Assembly (NCBI GenBank): GCA_942490895.1
Contig: CALNZC010000056.1
Coordinates: 81,595 to 145,594, forward strand
DNA length: 64,000 nt
Reading direction: 5' to 3'
From: JAGNXB01 sp942490895
Lineage (GTDB): Bacteria > Bacteroidota > Bacteroidia > Chitinophagales > Saprospiraceae
A program made the position numbers and the translations under genes. Shown here one piece after another: positions 1 through 8,734 of the stretch. Position 1 is the stretch's first letter. Every line of letters starts with the position of its first letter. The notes under the pieces are model-generated. The model made no database searches and was not told the origin of the DNA. It saw only the letters and a program-made list of their open reading frames with translations.

Positions 1-1
1 C

Positions 2-1365
2 CAAGTGGCCATTTATGGGTACGATGATCCAGAAGGATGCTCGAATTCATTTGCTAATCCAGATGAGTACATTGCCTGTAGCGGTAATTGTCCCATGAAT
101 GCTCCTATCCTCCTCACAGCCAATAATCTTCAAGTAGGACGTATCTACTATTTGGCCATGGATGGATGTGCCGGTTCCTTTTGCGACATTTCCATATCTG
201 TGGCCGAGTCCTGCGATCAACCCCATATCGAAGATTGGGTACTGGAGCCCTTATCTGGTCCGACGACAACCTGCACTGGTTCCACTACAAAGCATATTGT
301 CCAATCACCCATCGGAGGCATCCGCTTTCATTGGTTTGTAGATGGCCTGGAACTTCCCAATCAGACTGGTGATACTCTGGATATCCAATGGGCGATGGCC
401 GGAACATTCGAATTATGTGTCGATGTGTCCAACCCTGTGTACCGGCAACTGAAAATCCCATTCCACAATGCATGACTGTAACTGTTACAGATGTCATGGG
501 TGATGACCCAGAACCTGTCGTGATTTGTAGTGATGATACTTACTCGTATGGTGGTTTACAATATCCCCCAGGTGTGCATGATGTTGTTTTGAGCACACCT
601 GAAGGTTGCGATTCTCTTGTGACCTTGATCGTGAACAGTGTACCGGATCAACAAACCGATCTGGGGTACTTTTATCTTTGTGATGGTGACTCATTAAATG
701 TTGGGAACACTTCACTTTCTTGCAATAATGAAGGCCCCCAGGAGGTCATTCTCTCCCAATCTACGTACCCCTTCTGTGATAGTATTCTGTCCTTTAATAT
801 TCTCTGTTTAAATGTTGATGCTTATATATTTGACCCGCCCATCCTGGAAGAAGGGATGGACACAGTGGAACTGGATGGCGGCAACTCATTAGCCGACCCA
901 CCCTTTTTTCCGACCTATTCCGATTGGTACCTGGTGGATACGACCAGTTGGCAATGGGTGGGTGACAGCAGCATCTATCTGGCCACTGAACTGGGAAGGT
1001 ATTGTCTGGTCTTCACGATCATTTCACCGGACTCCATAGCGATCTGCTCCGATACGGCTTGTGTCGTTGTGGATAGTATCCAATCTGCCATTCAACCGGT
1101 AACCAATATCGGGCAATGGCAAATCTCTCCCGTTCCAGTCCGGGATATTCTGACCATCCAATGTCAGGGTACGCAATGTCCATCAGACGGGATCTTAGAA
1201 TGCTGGGATGCCCTGGGTAGAAGAGTGAAGGATGTCCGGATAGAACACTCTGCTACACTTTGGGAATTCTCAGTCGCCAACTGGCCGACTGGCCCCTATT
1301 GGATCACCTGGAAAGGTCAAGGCCATCAACGGAGGCTGATTGGCAAAGGGCTTGTGCAGCGATAA
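2..1365 (+). CDS. Secreted T9SS-sorted protein, 5'-truncated, one frameshift
   Basis: The C-terminal part of a secreted cell-surface protein of unknown function; the gene enters from the left edge. It is a clear paralog of the next gene: both carry the pattern AIYGY, a GRIYYxxxDGCAGSxCD stretch, a PKD-like segment ending in GTxELCVDxSN, and a C-terminal type IX secretion sorting domain (ISPVPxRDxLTIQCQG, then WPxGPYWITW) at about 1120-1360. Reading moves from one frame to another near 434-440: where the paralog reads SNQC, this copy has one base too few after SN. Both halves align to the paralog on either side, so this is one gene with a single-base deletion, either a sequencing error or a recent mutation. 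The T9SS assignment is family knowledge; substrate and role are unknown. Confidence 0.8.
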
Positions 1366-1445
1366 ATAGTATAGTGTAAGCCTGCATAAAAGCATTTGTA
1401 TATATCAATATCCCTTGAGTTGAACGAACAATCTAAATTTTCGTG

Positions 1446-3115
1446 ATGAAACATAGAGGCATAATTCTGATCATTTTATTCTTTAGTGCCATCAATTCAT
1501 TTTCCCAACCGTGCGATATCCCACCTGCAACAAATAATTGTGAAAGCGCTCCAATTATATGCGATATCGATATTCTGGATGGGTATTGTACATCCATGAG
1601 TTCAATACTGACATTTAATGCACCAGCCCCTATGTGTTCCATCGGTGGGTCACCTCATAATCCGTTTTGGATTGCATTTTACGCCGGATGCAATGCATTG
1701 GAATTGAATATACACCTGGCTAATTGTGATACTGTAAATGGTACTACTGGAGTGCAGTGTGCTATCTACGGATATGGAGGAAATGGCCTGTGTACGAGCT
1801 CATTTGACCAACCTGGAGAAATTCTGGATTGTGATGTGGCATGTCCGAATGACAATTTAATCACGTTGAATGCGAATGGGATGACTGTCGGTAGAATCTA
1901 CTACTTTGTTATTGATGGTTGTGCAGGGTCTGTTTGTGACCTGACTATTTCTGTCAATAATTTCTGTGGAGCGCCCAATATCGATAATTGGATTGAACCG
2001 ATTGAAGGCCCATCATTGAGCTGTGTTGGAACCTTGTCAAAATATATAATACAACCACCAGAAGGCGCGATAGACTTTTGGTGGTATCTCGATGGGCAGG
2101 AAATCTCCGCTGGTCCAGAAAATTTCCTGGACATCCAGTGGCCTGTGGCTGGCACATATGAATTATGTGTGGATGCATCGAACCAATGTATCGGCGTTTT
2201 AGAAGACCCGGTACAAACATGTATGACTATCGAGATCTACGATGTGGTACCTGAAAATCCCGACCCTGTTCTCATCTGCGCCAATGACACCTATTTTTTC
2301 GGCGGAGAGGAGTATCCTCCTGGCACCCATGAGATCACTTAAAGACTTCGGAGGGTTGCGATTCTGTCGTTACCTTGATTGTTCAAAGTTCGCCTGATAA
2401 GAATACCGATCTGGGGACATTCTATCTGTGTGAATCCGATATTGTCATGGTAGGCAATACGCCGATCTCTTGCAATGATCCTGGGCAACAAGAGATCGTT
2501 CTCCAACAAGCAGCATTTCCATTTTGTGACAGCATTATTGGATTTAATGTCGTTTGTGTCACAGTGGACGCCTATGTTTTTGATCCTCCGATCCTGGAAG
2601 AAGAACAGGACTCTGTTGAACTTGATGGAAGTAATTCACTGGTCGACCCTTCCTTTTTCCCGACCTATTATAACTGGTATATGGTTGATACGACCAGTTG
2701 GACATGCGTAGGAGACACTATTTTCCATAACGCAACTGAATGGGGGACGCATTGCTTTGTCGTGACGATTGTTTCTCCCGACTCTATGGCCATCTGCTCA
2801 GACACTGCCTGTGTGGTCGTCGACAGTATCATATCTACCATTCATCCGGTAGCCAATATCGGACAATGGCAAATCTCTCCTGTTCCAGCCCGGGATCTCC
2901 TGACCATCCAATGCCAAGGTGAAAAATGCCCTGAAGATGGTGTCCTGGAATTCTGGGATGTATTGGGGCGAAACATTCATACCATCCAAGTCAGGTATTC
3001 ACCTTCCTACTGGGAGATACCTCTCTCTACCTGGCCTGTGGGACCGTATTGGATCACCTGGCGAAAAGAGGGGACCAGTCCTGTGCCCATCGGTGTGGGC
3101 CTGATCGAGCGTTAG
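1446..3115 (+). CDS. Secreted T9SS-sorted protein, paralog of the preceding gene, one frameshift
   Basis: A secreted protein of about 555 residues after repair. ATG at 1446 is chosen over the adjoining GTG at 1443. Residues 1-20 form a signal peptide (hydrophobic IILIILFFSAINSFSQ). A cysteine-rich N-terminal domain follows (CDIPPATNNCESAPIIC), of the kind seen in Bacteroidota surface proteins, then a PKD-like region, and a T9SS sorting domain at about 2850-3110. The frame breaks near 2340, where ACT TAA should read ACT TTA AAG by comparison with the upstream paralog; one T is missing. Its TAG stop overlaps the stop of the convergent decarboxylase gene by about three bases. Nothing in the sequence indicates a ligand or enzymatic role. 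Confidence 0.82.
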
Positions 3116-4113
3116 GCATCCTTGCCCAACCAGGCCAATGCACTCTTGCCGAGCAACCAGGCCTTGGTGTCCTGGTCATACTCGTCCATGGAATGGATGA
3201 GTTGCCCCGGTTCCAATTCACCGAGGGGGAAGGGGTAATCTGTTCCCAGGGCGACCTTATCCCGGCCAACAAGGTCTACGATGTAGCGGAGCATGGCGGG
3301 ATCATGGACCAGTGAGTCCAGCCAGAATCGGCCCAGATACTCGCGGGGATTGACGTTATTGTCCACCGCTACCAGATCCGGTCGGACATTAAATCCATGT
3401 TCCACCCGGCCAATTGTGGCCGGAAAAGAACCGCCTCCATGTGCGAAGGCCACTCGCAGTTTTGGGAATTTATCAAATATACCCCCAAAGATCATCGAGC
3501 AGATCGCCAGGCTCGTTTCTGCAGGCATCCCGACCAGCCATGGCAGCCAGTACTTCCCCATTTTATCCTTCCCCATCATATCCCAGGGATGGACAAATAA
3601 TGCCGCACCCGTACGTTCACACGTTTCATAAAAGGGATAAAGTGCCGGGTCATTCAGGTTCCAGTCGTTGACATGGGAGCCGATCTCGATCCCGGCCAGT
3701 CCCAGTTCCCCCATACACCGTTCCACTTCGCGACAGGCCCGATCGGGATCCTGCATCGGGACCGTCCCCAGGCCGATAAACCGTTCAGGGTAACGTTGGA
3801 CGATCCCGGCAATATGATCATTCAGAAACCGGGATACTTCCAACGCATCGACCGGCTTGGCCCAATAACTGAACAGGACCGGAATGGTCGACAGCACCTG
3901 CATATCGACATGGTGATGGCCACAATCCCGGAGGCGGGCATCGGCATCCCAGCAATTGTCCTCTACCTCTCGAAAGAATTTGTCGTCCTGCATCATCCGC
4001 GCACAACACGGCTTGTGATGATCCAGATGAATAAATCCGCCGTAGCCGAATTTCTGGCTCCAGCGAGGCATTTCGCCGGGCATGATGTGGGTGTGGATGT
4101 CGATTGTTTGCAA
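3112..4113 (-). CDS. 2-amino-3-carboxymuconate-6-semialdehyde decarboxylase (ACMSD)
   Basis: A zinc-dependent amidohydrolase-2 family decarboxylase of 333 residues. It would convert 2-amino-3-carboxymuconate semialdehyde to 2-aminomuconate semialdehyde, diverting the kynurenine pathway from NAD synthesis toward complete oxidation. Visible features are the N-terminal metal motif DIHTH (His7 and His9), a central FVHPWD, AHGGG, and GTDYPFP near the C-terminus carrying the catalytic aspartate. It is the last gene of the reverse-strand kynurenine operon, after the semialdehyde dehydrogenase that uses its product. The only start in register with the conserved N-terminus is TTG at 4113, directly beside a GGAGTCGAGGAG-type repeat; the original start region may have been altered by the inserted element upstream. 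Function is well supported by motifs plus context. Confidence 0.9.
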   Translation of the reverse strand: MQTIDIHTHIMPGEMPRWSQKFGYGGFIHLDHHKPCCARMMQDDKFFREVEDNCWDADARLRDCGHHHVDMQVLSTIPVLFSYWAKPVDALEVSRFLNDHIAGIVQRYPERFIGLGTVPMQDPDRACREVERCMGELGLAGIEIGSHVNDWNLNDPALYPFYETCERTGAALFVHPWDMMGKDKMGKYWLPWLVGMPAETSLAICSMIFGGIFDKFPKLRVAFAHGGGSFPATIGRVEHGFNVRPDLVAVDNNVNPREYLGRFWLDSLVHDPAMLRYIVDLVGRDKVALGTDYPFPLGELEPGQLIHSMDEYDQDTKAWLLGKSALAWLGKDA

Positions 4114-4116
4114 GAG

Positions 4117-4150
4117 AGTGGAGGAGTTGAGGAGTTAAGGAGTCGAGGAG
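4117..4150. repeat. Left flank of the four-helix element: GGAG-rich repeat
   Basis: A run of GGAGT/CGAGG units between the decarboxylase start and the four-helix-bundle gene. It contains GGAGTCGAGGAG at 4139-4150. The reverse complement, CTCCTCGACTCC, occurs twice on the other side of the small gene (4667-4678 and 4683-4694), so the gene is bracketed by inverted repeats. Confidence 0.75.
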
Positions 4151-4173
4151 ATTTTAGAATCTAATGATCCAGG

Positions 4174-4623
4174 TCACTTTGACCAGTTTCGGTGAAGGGC
4201 TACCAGCATCGCTGTAATTTCTTGTATCTCTTTTCGAATCACCAAGTAAGGAGATTGTTCAAAATATCCTAATCGATAAGCAATGATAACATGATTGAGC
4301 AGTTCAATGGCACTGGAATATGCGATAATCAGAAAACGACATCTGTCCTTACCGGTCATTCTCCCACTTCCTTCTGCAATGTTTGAAGGTATAGAATTAG
4401 CAGCTCGTCGGATTTGAGAAGTCAGAATAAATTTTTCTTCACCTGGAAATGTTGCAGTTTTTTCATAAATCAATTCGACGAGGTCAAGAGATCGGCTCCA
4501 CACAATCAATTTTTCAAAACCATATATGTGGTCACCATATTTATTTTCAGGTTCATGGACTTCTGATAATTGATGAATTAAATCATCCATCCAATCTTCA
4601 GGTTTGAAGGCAAACTTCATCAT
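4174..4623 (-). CDS. Four helix bundle protein (23S rRNA intervening-sequence protein family)
   Basis: A 149-residue protein of the TIGR02436/S23 family, first known from ORFs in 23S rRNA intervening sequences. The molecular role is not established; relatives include accessory proteins of diversity-generating retroelements. The signature is clear: FEKLIVWSRSLDLV, then SQIRRAANSIPSNIAEG, and a helical C-terminal half. It carries an N-terminal extension of about 35 residues before the usual start of the domain. The gene sits between the kynurenine dehydrogenase and decarboxylase genes but has no link to that pathway. With its inverted-repeat flanks it fills exactly the gap between one gene's stop and the next gene's start, which suggests insertion as a unit. 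Confidence 0.88.
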   Translation of the reverse strand: MMKFAFKPEDWMDDLIHQLSEVHEPENKYGDHIYGFEKLIVWSRSLDLVELIYEKTATFPGEEKFILTSQIRRAANSIPSNIAEGSGRMTGKDRCRFLIIAYSSAIELLNHVIIAYRLGYFEQSPYLVIRKEIQEITAMLVALHRNWSK

Positions 4624-4666
4624 ATATCCAGTTTACATTTTTGGAAACCATTTTAAGTCCAAATGT

Positions 4667-4694
4667 CTCCTCGACTCCTCCCCTCCTCGACTCC
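4667..4694. repeat. Right flank of the four-helix element: two CTCCTCGACTCC copies
   Basis: Two copies of CTCCTCGACTCC (4667-4678 and 4683-4694), inverted relative to 4139-4150. The second copy abuts the TAG stop of the dehydrogenase gene (4694-4696). Together with the left flank they mark the edges of a candidate inserted unit of about 575 bp. Confidence 0.75.
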
Positions 4695-6136
4695 TAAACT
4701 TTAATACAGACGTTCTTCGGTTCGGTAAAAAAGCGCATGGCTTCCCATCCTCCTTCACGACCGACGCCACTGTCCTTCATGCCGCCGAATGGGGTACGCA
4801 AGTCCCGGAGTAACCAGCAATTCACCCAGACGATGCCGGACTCGAGGAGGCCGGCCACCCGGTGGGCGCGTTTGAGATCGCTGGTCCAGACGGTGGTGGC
4901 CAATCCGTAGCGAACACCATTGGCCATCTCGAGGGCCTCTTCTTCTGTGTCGAAGGGCTGAATGGTGACCACTGGTCCGAAGATCTCCTCCTGGTTGGTG
5001 CGACAACTCTGGGTTAACCCTTCGATCACGGTAGGCTGAATGAACCAGCCATCGGCGCAGCGGCCTTCTACTTTGACAGCCTTTCCACCGCATAAAATCC
5101 GCCCCCCTTCTTCCTGGGCCAGGGCGATATAAGAGAGGATCTTGTCCTTATGCGCTTCGGAAACAATGGCACCGACCCGGGTTTCCGGATCGGTGGGATC
5201 TCCCACTTTCAGCCGGCTGATCTTCTCGACGTAGGCATCCCGGAATTTTTCATAAATGGACTTCTCGATCAGGATGCGGGAGCCACACAGGCAGATCTCT
5301 CCCTGGTTGGCAAAGCCCGACTGGACGGTGGTTCGCAAAACATCATCAAAATCCGAATCTGCGAAGATGAGGGTGGGATTTTTCCCACCCAGTTCCAGGG
5401 AGAGTTTTTTAAACATCGGAGCTGCCGTTGCAGCGATCCGTGCTCCGGTAGTGGTGCCGCCAGTAAAACTGATGGCCTTAATCCCTGGATGGGTGACGAT
5501 GGCTTCCCCTACCCTTGGGCCTGTGCCGTGCACAATATTCAGCACACCGGGAGGCAATCCCGCTTCCATGCAGATCTCCCCCAGGCGCCAGGCGGTATAG
5601 GGTGTGATCTCCGAAGGCTTGGCAACGACCGTATTTCCCATGGCCAGAGCCGGAGCGATCTTCCAACTGAAGAGGTAGAGCGGTAGATTCCAGGGAGAGA
5701 TACACCCCACTACACCGATGGGTTGACGCAAGGTGTAATTGATGGCCTCACCGGGCATTTCATGCGATTCGGATGCAAAATGCATCAGCCCGGTGGCATA
5801 AAAACGAAAGTTAGAAGAAGCCCGGGGAATGTCCACTTTTCTAGCCAGCCAGACCGGCTTGCCATTATCCCGGCTTTCTGCTTGCGCCAATTCGTCCAGA
5901 TGATGATCGATCAGTTCACTGATCCGGATCATGATGCGATAACGCTCTTCCAAAGGGGTCTTTGACCATCCCGGGAAAGCTGCCTTGGCCGCTTCATAGG
6001 CCAGGGCAACATCTTCCTGATCTGAATCTGGAATCCGACTGTACACTTGTCCCGTTGCCGGCTCAAAATTATCCAGATAGGCATTGCATTTGGGCGGCAC
6101 TTGCCGGCCATCGATGTAGTTGTTCAGTTGGATCAT
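4694..6136 (-). CDS. 2-aminomuconic 6-semialdehyde dehydrogenase
   Basis: An NAD-dependent aldehyde dehydrogenase of 480 residues. In this operon it most likely oxidises 2-aminomuconate semialdehyde, the product of the decarboxylase, to 2-aminomuconate. The ALDH fold is evident from GCISPWNLPL, VAKPSEITP, SFTGGTTTG in the cofactor domain, the catalytic glutamate in LELGGKNP, and the catalytic cysteine in GEICLCGSR; the C-terminal PFGGMKDSGVGREGG motif is intact. The ATG overlaps the stop of the dioxygenase gene by one base (TGATG), so the two are probably translationally coupled. The substrate rests on context, since hydroxymuconic-semialdehyde dehydrogenases look very similar. Confidence 0.88.
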   Translation of the reverse strand: MIQLNNYIDGRQVPPKCNAYLDNFEPATGQVYSRIPDSDQEDVALAYEAAKAAFPGWSKTPLEERYRIMIRISELIDHHLDELAQAESRDNGKPVWLARKVDIPRASSNFRFYATGLMHFASESHEMPGEAINYTLRQPIGVVGCISPWNLPLYLFSWKIAPALAMGNTVVAKPSEITPYTAWRLGEICMEAGLPPGVLNIVHGTGPRVGEAIVTHPGIKAISFTGGTTTGARIAATAAPMFKKLSLELGGKNPTLIFADSDFDDVLRTTVQSGFANQGEICLCGSRILIEKSIYEKFRDAYVEKISRLKVGDPTDPETRVGAIVSEAHKDKILSYIALAQEEGGRILCGGKAVKVEGRCADGWFIQPTVIEGLTQSCRTNQEEIFGPVVTIQPFDTEEEALEMANGVRYGLATTVWTSDLKRAHRVAGLLESGIVWVNCWLLRDLRTPFGGMKDSGVGREGGWEAMRFFTEPKNVCIKV

Positions 6137-7239
6137 CAGGACTGGACGGAATAGTGAAAGTTGAGATTATCCCGGACGGTTTGCGGTAAAACCGGCAATT
6201 CCGAACGAGGGATCAGCAGGGTGGAGATATTGTGAAAATCCGAAAATATGCCGTGTTTGGCTGCCGTAGCTGCGAGGTAATCATGCCCACTGGAACCTCC
6301 CGTTCCCATTTTCCGTCCCAACATTCGCAAGACCATTTGCGCGTGACGTGTCCGCCAGGCCGTCAAGCCCTCATCGATCTCAGACAGCTTTTGGAGCAGA
6401 ATAAAAGGCTGATGAAGGATGGGCTCATCCCGATACAAGTGAATAAGCAAGGCCGCAATTGTAGCCTGGTAGGACAGGCGCAATTTGCCCTCATCGCGCA
6501 TCACCTGATGCTGCGTGGGATCGAGGACAGACATGATATAGTCTTCGTTGTTCTGGAGGATCTCCAGGCGCATGGCCTTGGATTCCTCGCTGAGTAGGGG
6601 TGCCTCTTTGATGGCACTTCGCTCACCTTCCATCATGCGTTTGACCGCTTCCTTATAGCTGGAAATGAAATTGAAATCACCAAAATCCAGAAACGGTGTT
6701 CGTTCCAGCCATTTTTCGATGGCCGAAAAAATGGTGCCATGCTCTTCCAGGTTTTCGAGAACTTTTTTCTGGTCCTCCTCGAAGACAATATGATACGGTT
6801 TGTGATTGTAGGTCAGTCGTTGCTTGCTCGGCAGGCCTAACATGGCTTCTACCTGGCGAAACTGATAACTCTGGAAACCGGAGGCGGGGAAAAGGTGATG
6901 CCGGAAATCCAGAAAATCCAGGGGAGTCATGGTTTCCATCACCAGGATCTGTTGGACCAGCAGCTTCTGGATCTCAATCACCCGATTGAGGCGGGAAATG
7001 GCCAGTCCCAGATTGCGTTCATCGATCGCACCTTTGGCAAAAAGGTCTCGGACAGAGCCCATATCGTGAATGATCTCCTTAAACCAGAGTTCATAAACCT
7101 GGTGGACTACGATAAAGAGCATTTCATCATGGGCGGGCTGCCCCGCTTTTACACTCATCAGATCCTGAGCATCCAGGAGTTTGTCGAGTTGCAGATATTG
7201 ATGATAATGAATGGAGGTATAAGACTTAGGGTCGCTCAT
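6136..7239 (-). CDS. kynA: Tryptophan 2,3-dioxygenase
   Basis: A cytosolic heme dioxygenase that opens the indole ring of L-tryptophan to give N-formylkynurenine, the first and committing step of the kynurenine pathway. The start is taken as ATG at 7239 (MSDPKSYTSIHYHQYLQLDKLL), giving 367 residues; upstream in-frame sequence does not resemble the family. Family features are VHQVYELWFKEI early in the protein, a helical middle with HHLFPASGFQSYQFR, and GTGGSSGHDYL near the C-terminus. It is longer than the roughly 280-residue proteobacterial enzymes, as in many Bacteroidota. It overlaps the dehydrogenase start by one base and follows the deaminase gene by about 90 bases. Confidence 0.93.
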   Translation of the reverse strand: MSDPKSYTSIHYHQYLQLDKLLDAQDLMSVKAGQPAHDEMLFIVVHQVYELWFKEIIHDMGSVRDLFAKGAIDERNLGLAISRLNRVIEIQKLLVQQILVMETMTPLDFLDFRHHLFPASGFQSYQFRQVEAMLGLPSKQRLTYNHKPYHIVFEEDQKKVLENLEEHGTIFSAIEKWLERTPFLDFGDFNFISSYKEAVKRMMEGERSAIKEAPLLSEESKAMRLEILQNNEDYIMSVLDPTQHQVMRDEGKLRLSYQATIAALLIHLYRDEPILHQPFILLQKLSEIDEGLTAWRTRHAQMVLRMLGRKMGTGGSSGHDYLAATAAKHGIFSDFHNISTLLIPRSELPVLPQTVRDNLNFHYSVQS

Positions 7240-7328
7240 GTGTTTCAGATTTGATCGAGGGGGAAGATAACAAGTATCCCTTTGCTGCCCCAACCATCAT
7301 GATCTGTATCACCCCATATTTGGCAACC

Positions 7329-7745
7329 TTATTTGGGCTTGTACGCCACTGCCTTGATCTCGATCAGAAGATGGGGGTGGGGCAATTGATGGACCGCCAC
7401 GGTGGTGCGGGTGGGTCCATTGTGGTCGAAGTATTGTCCGTAGACCTCATTGTAGCCTCCAAAATCATTCATGTTGACCAGGAAGGTGCTGATCTCGACG
7501 ACGTCCTCCAGCCCTGCTCCTTCCGTTGCCAGGATGTCCCGAATATTCTCCAGGACGGCTTTGGTTTGTGCACGGATATCCAGATTGGTGGTCCCCATAT
7601 CATCGACCTCCACCCCTTCGAAGGAATTATCCGGCCGGCGACTTGATGTACCTGAAACGAACAGAAAGTCACCAGCGCGTTTGATGTGCGGAAATTTTCC
7701 GCGTGGGGTGGCTTTACCAGATACAACTGTGGAGCGGGTGGTCAT
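7329..7745 (-). CDS. RidA-family protein, probable 2-aminomuconate deaminase
   Basis: A 138-residue YjgF/YER057c/UK114 (RidA) protein. In kynurenine clusters this family supplies 2-aminomuconate deaminase, which releases ammonia from the dehydrogenase product. ATG at 7745 (MTTRSTVVSGKATPRGKFPH) gives the standard family length; the open frame continues upstream through repeat DNA but is not coding-like. Visible motifs are FLFVSGTSSR, the central DIRAQTKAVLENIRDIL, and the C-terminal LLIEIKAVAY. It appears to be the first gene of the reverse-strand operon. The generic imine-hydrolysing role of RidA cannot be excluded, but position strongly favours the pathway role. Confidence 0.82.
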   Translation of the reverse strand: MTTRSTVVSGKATPRGKFPHIKRAGDFLFVSGTSSRRPDNSFEGVEVDDMGTTNLDIRAQTKAVLENIRDILATEGAGLEDVVEISTFLVNMNDFGGYNEVYGQYFDHNGPTRTTVAVHQLPHPHLLIEIKAVAYKPK

Positions 7746-7799
7746 GGTTGCTGATTTTGCCACAAGGTACGGCAACAAAAGATTGGTCGAGGAATCATG

Positions 7800-8255
7800 G
7801 AATAGGACGTTATTGGGTGATTGAGTTATTTCGATGATCAATGGTCCAGGTCGAATGAGGCATGAGGAATCAGGAATGCCTGCTCGCTGTGGCGGGAGGG
7901 ATGAAGATGTTATTTTGTTATTGGGATATTGAGTTATTTCGATGGTCAATCCATTGTGGAGATCAGAATTTTGCCTTGACCTTTAGCCATTAACCTTTTA
8001 CCGGCCCACATGGAGCATGCTGCCCGAGTGGCGTCTGCCACTGACGTCCCTTGCAAACGGCGAACGGCGAATAGCGAACAGCACATTCTCAGGGATAAGG
8101 GATTAGGACGTTATTTCGTTATTGGGTTATTGAGTTATTTCGATAATCAATTGTCCAGATTGAATGAGGGATGAGGAATGCCTGCCCGCTGTGGCGGGAG
8201 GAATGAAGGCGTTATTTCGTTATTGGGTTATTGAGTTATTTCGATGATCATTCGG
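7800..8255. repeat. Gap with a tandem-like array of a dispersed intergenic repeat
   Basis: The gap between the RidA gene (7745) and the small gene at 8328 contains no convincing gene. Two related blocks of about 150 bp, roughly 7803-7955 and 8104-8255, share the core GTTATTGGGTTATTGAGTT and a small hairpin, CCCGC-TGTG-GCGGG. The stretch 7905-8060 recurs at about 40486-40640, including CCTTGACCTTT and CCGGCCCACATGGAG. A shorter core appears in each unit of the array at 50993-52340. The function is unknown. Confidence 0.75.
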
Positions 8256-8327
8256 TCAACACCGATCAGGCAAACACAAATAGCGAATGGAGAAGAGCTA
8301 CGACTCCGAGTAATCGGGGGAATCAAA

Positions 8328-8624
8328 TTACTGCGGAGACCCATGAATGATCATGGTTCGCTCCCACACCTGATCATGGTGATAGATCCAGACGGTATAC
8401 TTCCCAGGAAGGCAAGCCTTGATTTGAATACGAATGATATCACCATCCGGAGCAATCCGGTTTGTTTGTGTTTGGACAACCTGTCCACGACGATTCTCCA
8501 CGCGAAGGGTCAGGTCTAATTCCTGCTCACAATACACGGACAGATAAACAGTCTGATCTCCGGCCTCTCCAGAGAAGCATTCACCAATAATCACTTCAGG
8601 ATTCAACTGTAATGATTTCATCAT
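8328..8624 (-). CDS. Small hypothetical protein
   Basis: A 98-residue open frame starting MMKSLQLNPEVIIGE. It lies just downstream of the giant gene, beyond that gene's terminator. The middle (VYLSVYCEQELDLTLRVENRRGQVV, here quoted only in part as LTLRVENRRGQVV) and the end (GKYTVWIYHHDQVWERTMIIHG) have the alternating polar/hydrophobic pattern and closing strand of a short beta-sandwich, reminiscent of a T9SS sorting domain. There is no signal peptide or long N-terminal region, so it may be a leftover tail of a degraded surface protein or a real small cytosolic protein. I do not recognise the family. Confidence 0.5.
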   Translation of the reverse strand: MMKSLQLNPEVIIGECFSGEAGDQTVYLSVYCEQELDLTLRVENRRGQVVQTQTNRIAPDGDIIRIQIKACLPGKYTVWIYHHDQVWERTMIIHGSPQ

Positions 8625-8646
8625 CCTGGATTCATCTGGTTTATAA

Positions 8647-8681
8647 AAGAGGGGAGGTAGCTGGTGCCGACCTCCCCTCTT
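8647..8681 (-). terminator. Intrinsic terminator of the giant gene
   Basis: A perfect 12-bp stem, AAGAGGGGAGGT at 8647-8658 pairing with ACCTCCCCTCTT at 8670-8681, with an 11-base loop. On the reverse strand it is followed by TTTT and A/T-rich bases, as expected for Rho-independent termination about 55 bases after the giant gene's stop. A second hairpin (8692-8699 with 8707-8714, 8-bp stem) lies between it and the stop. Confidence 0.8.
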
Positions 8682-8734
8682 GGTGAAGGAAAAGCCTTCC
8701 CTTCAAGAAGGCTTCTCCGAATGTCGATTGGTGA

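Noticed and set aside
8244..8519. Plus-strand 91-codon frame opposite the small hypothetical gene
   Set aside because: It begins in the intergenic repeat and overlaps the better-supported reverse frame.
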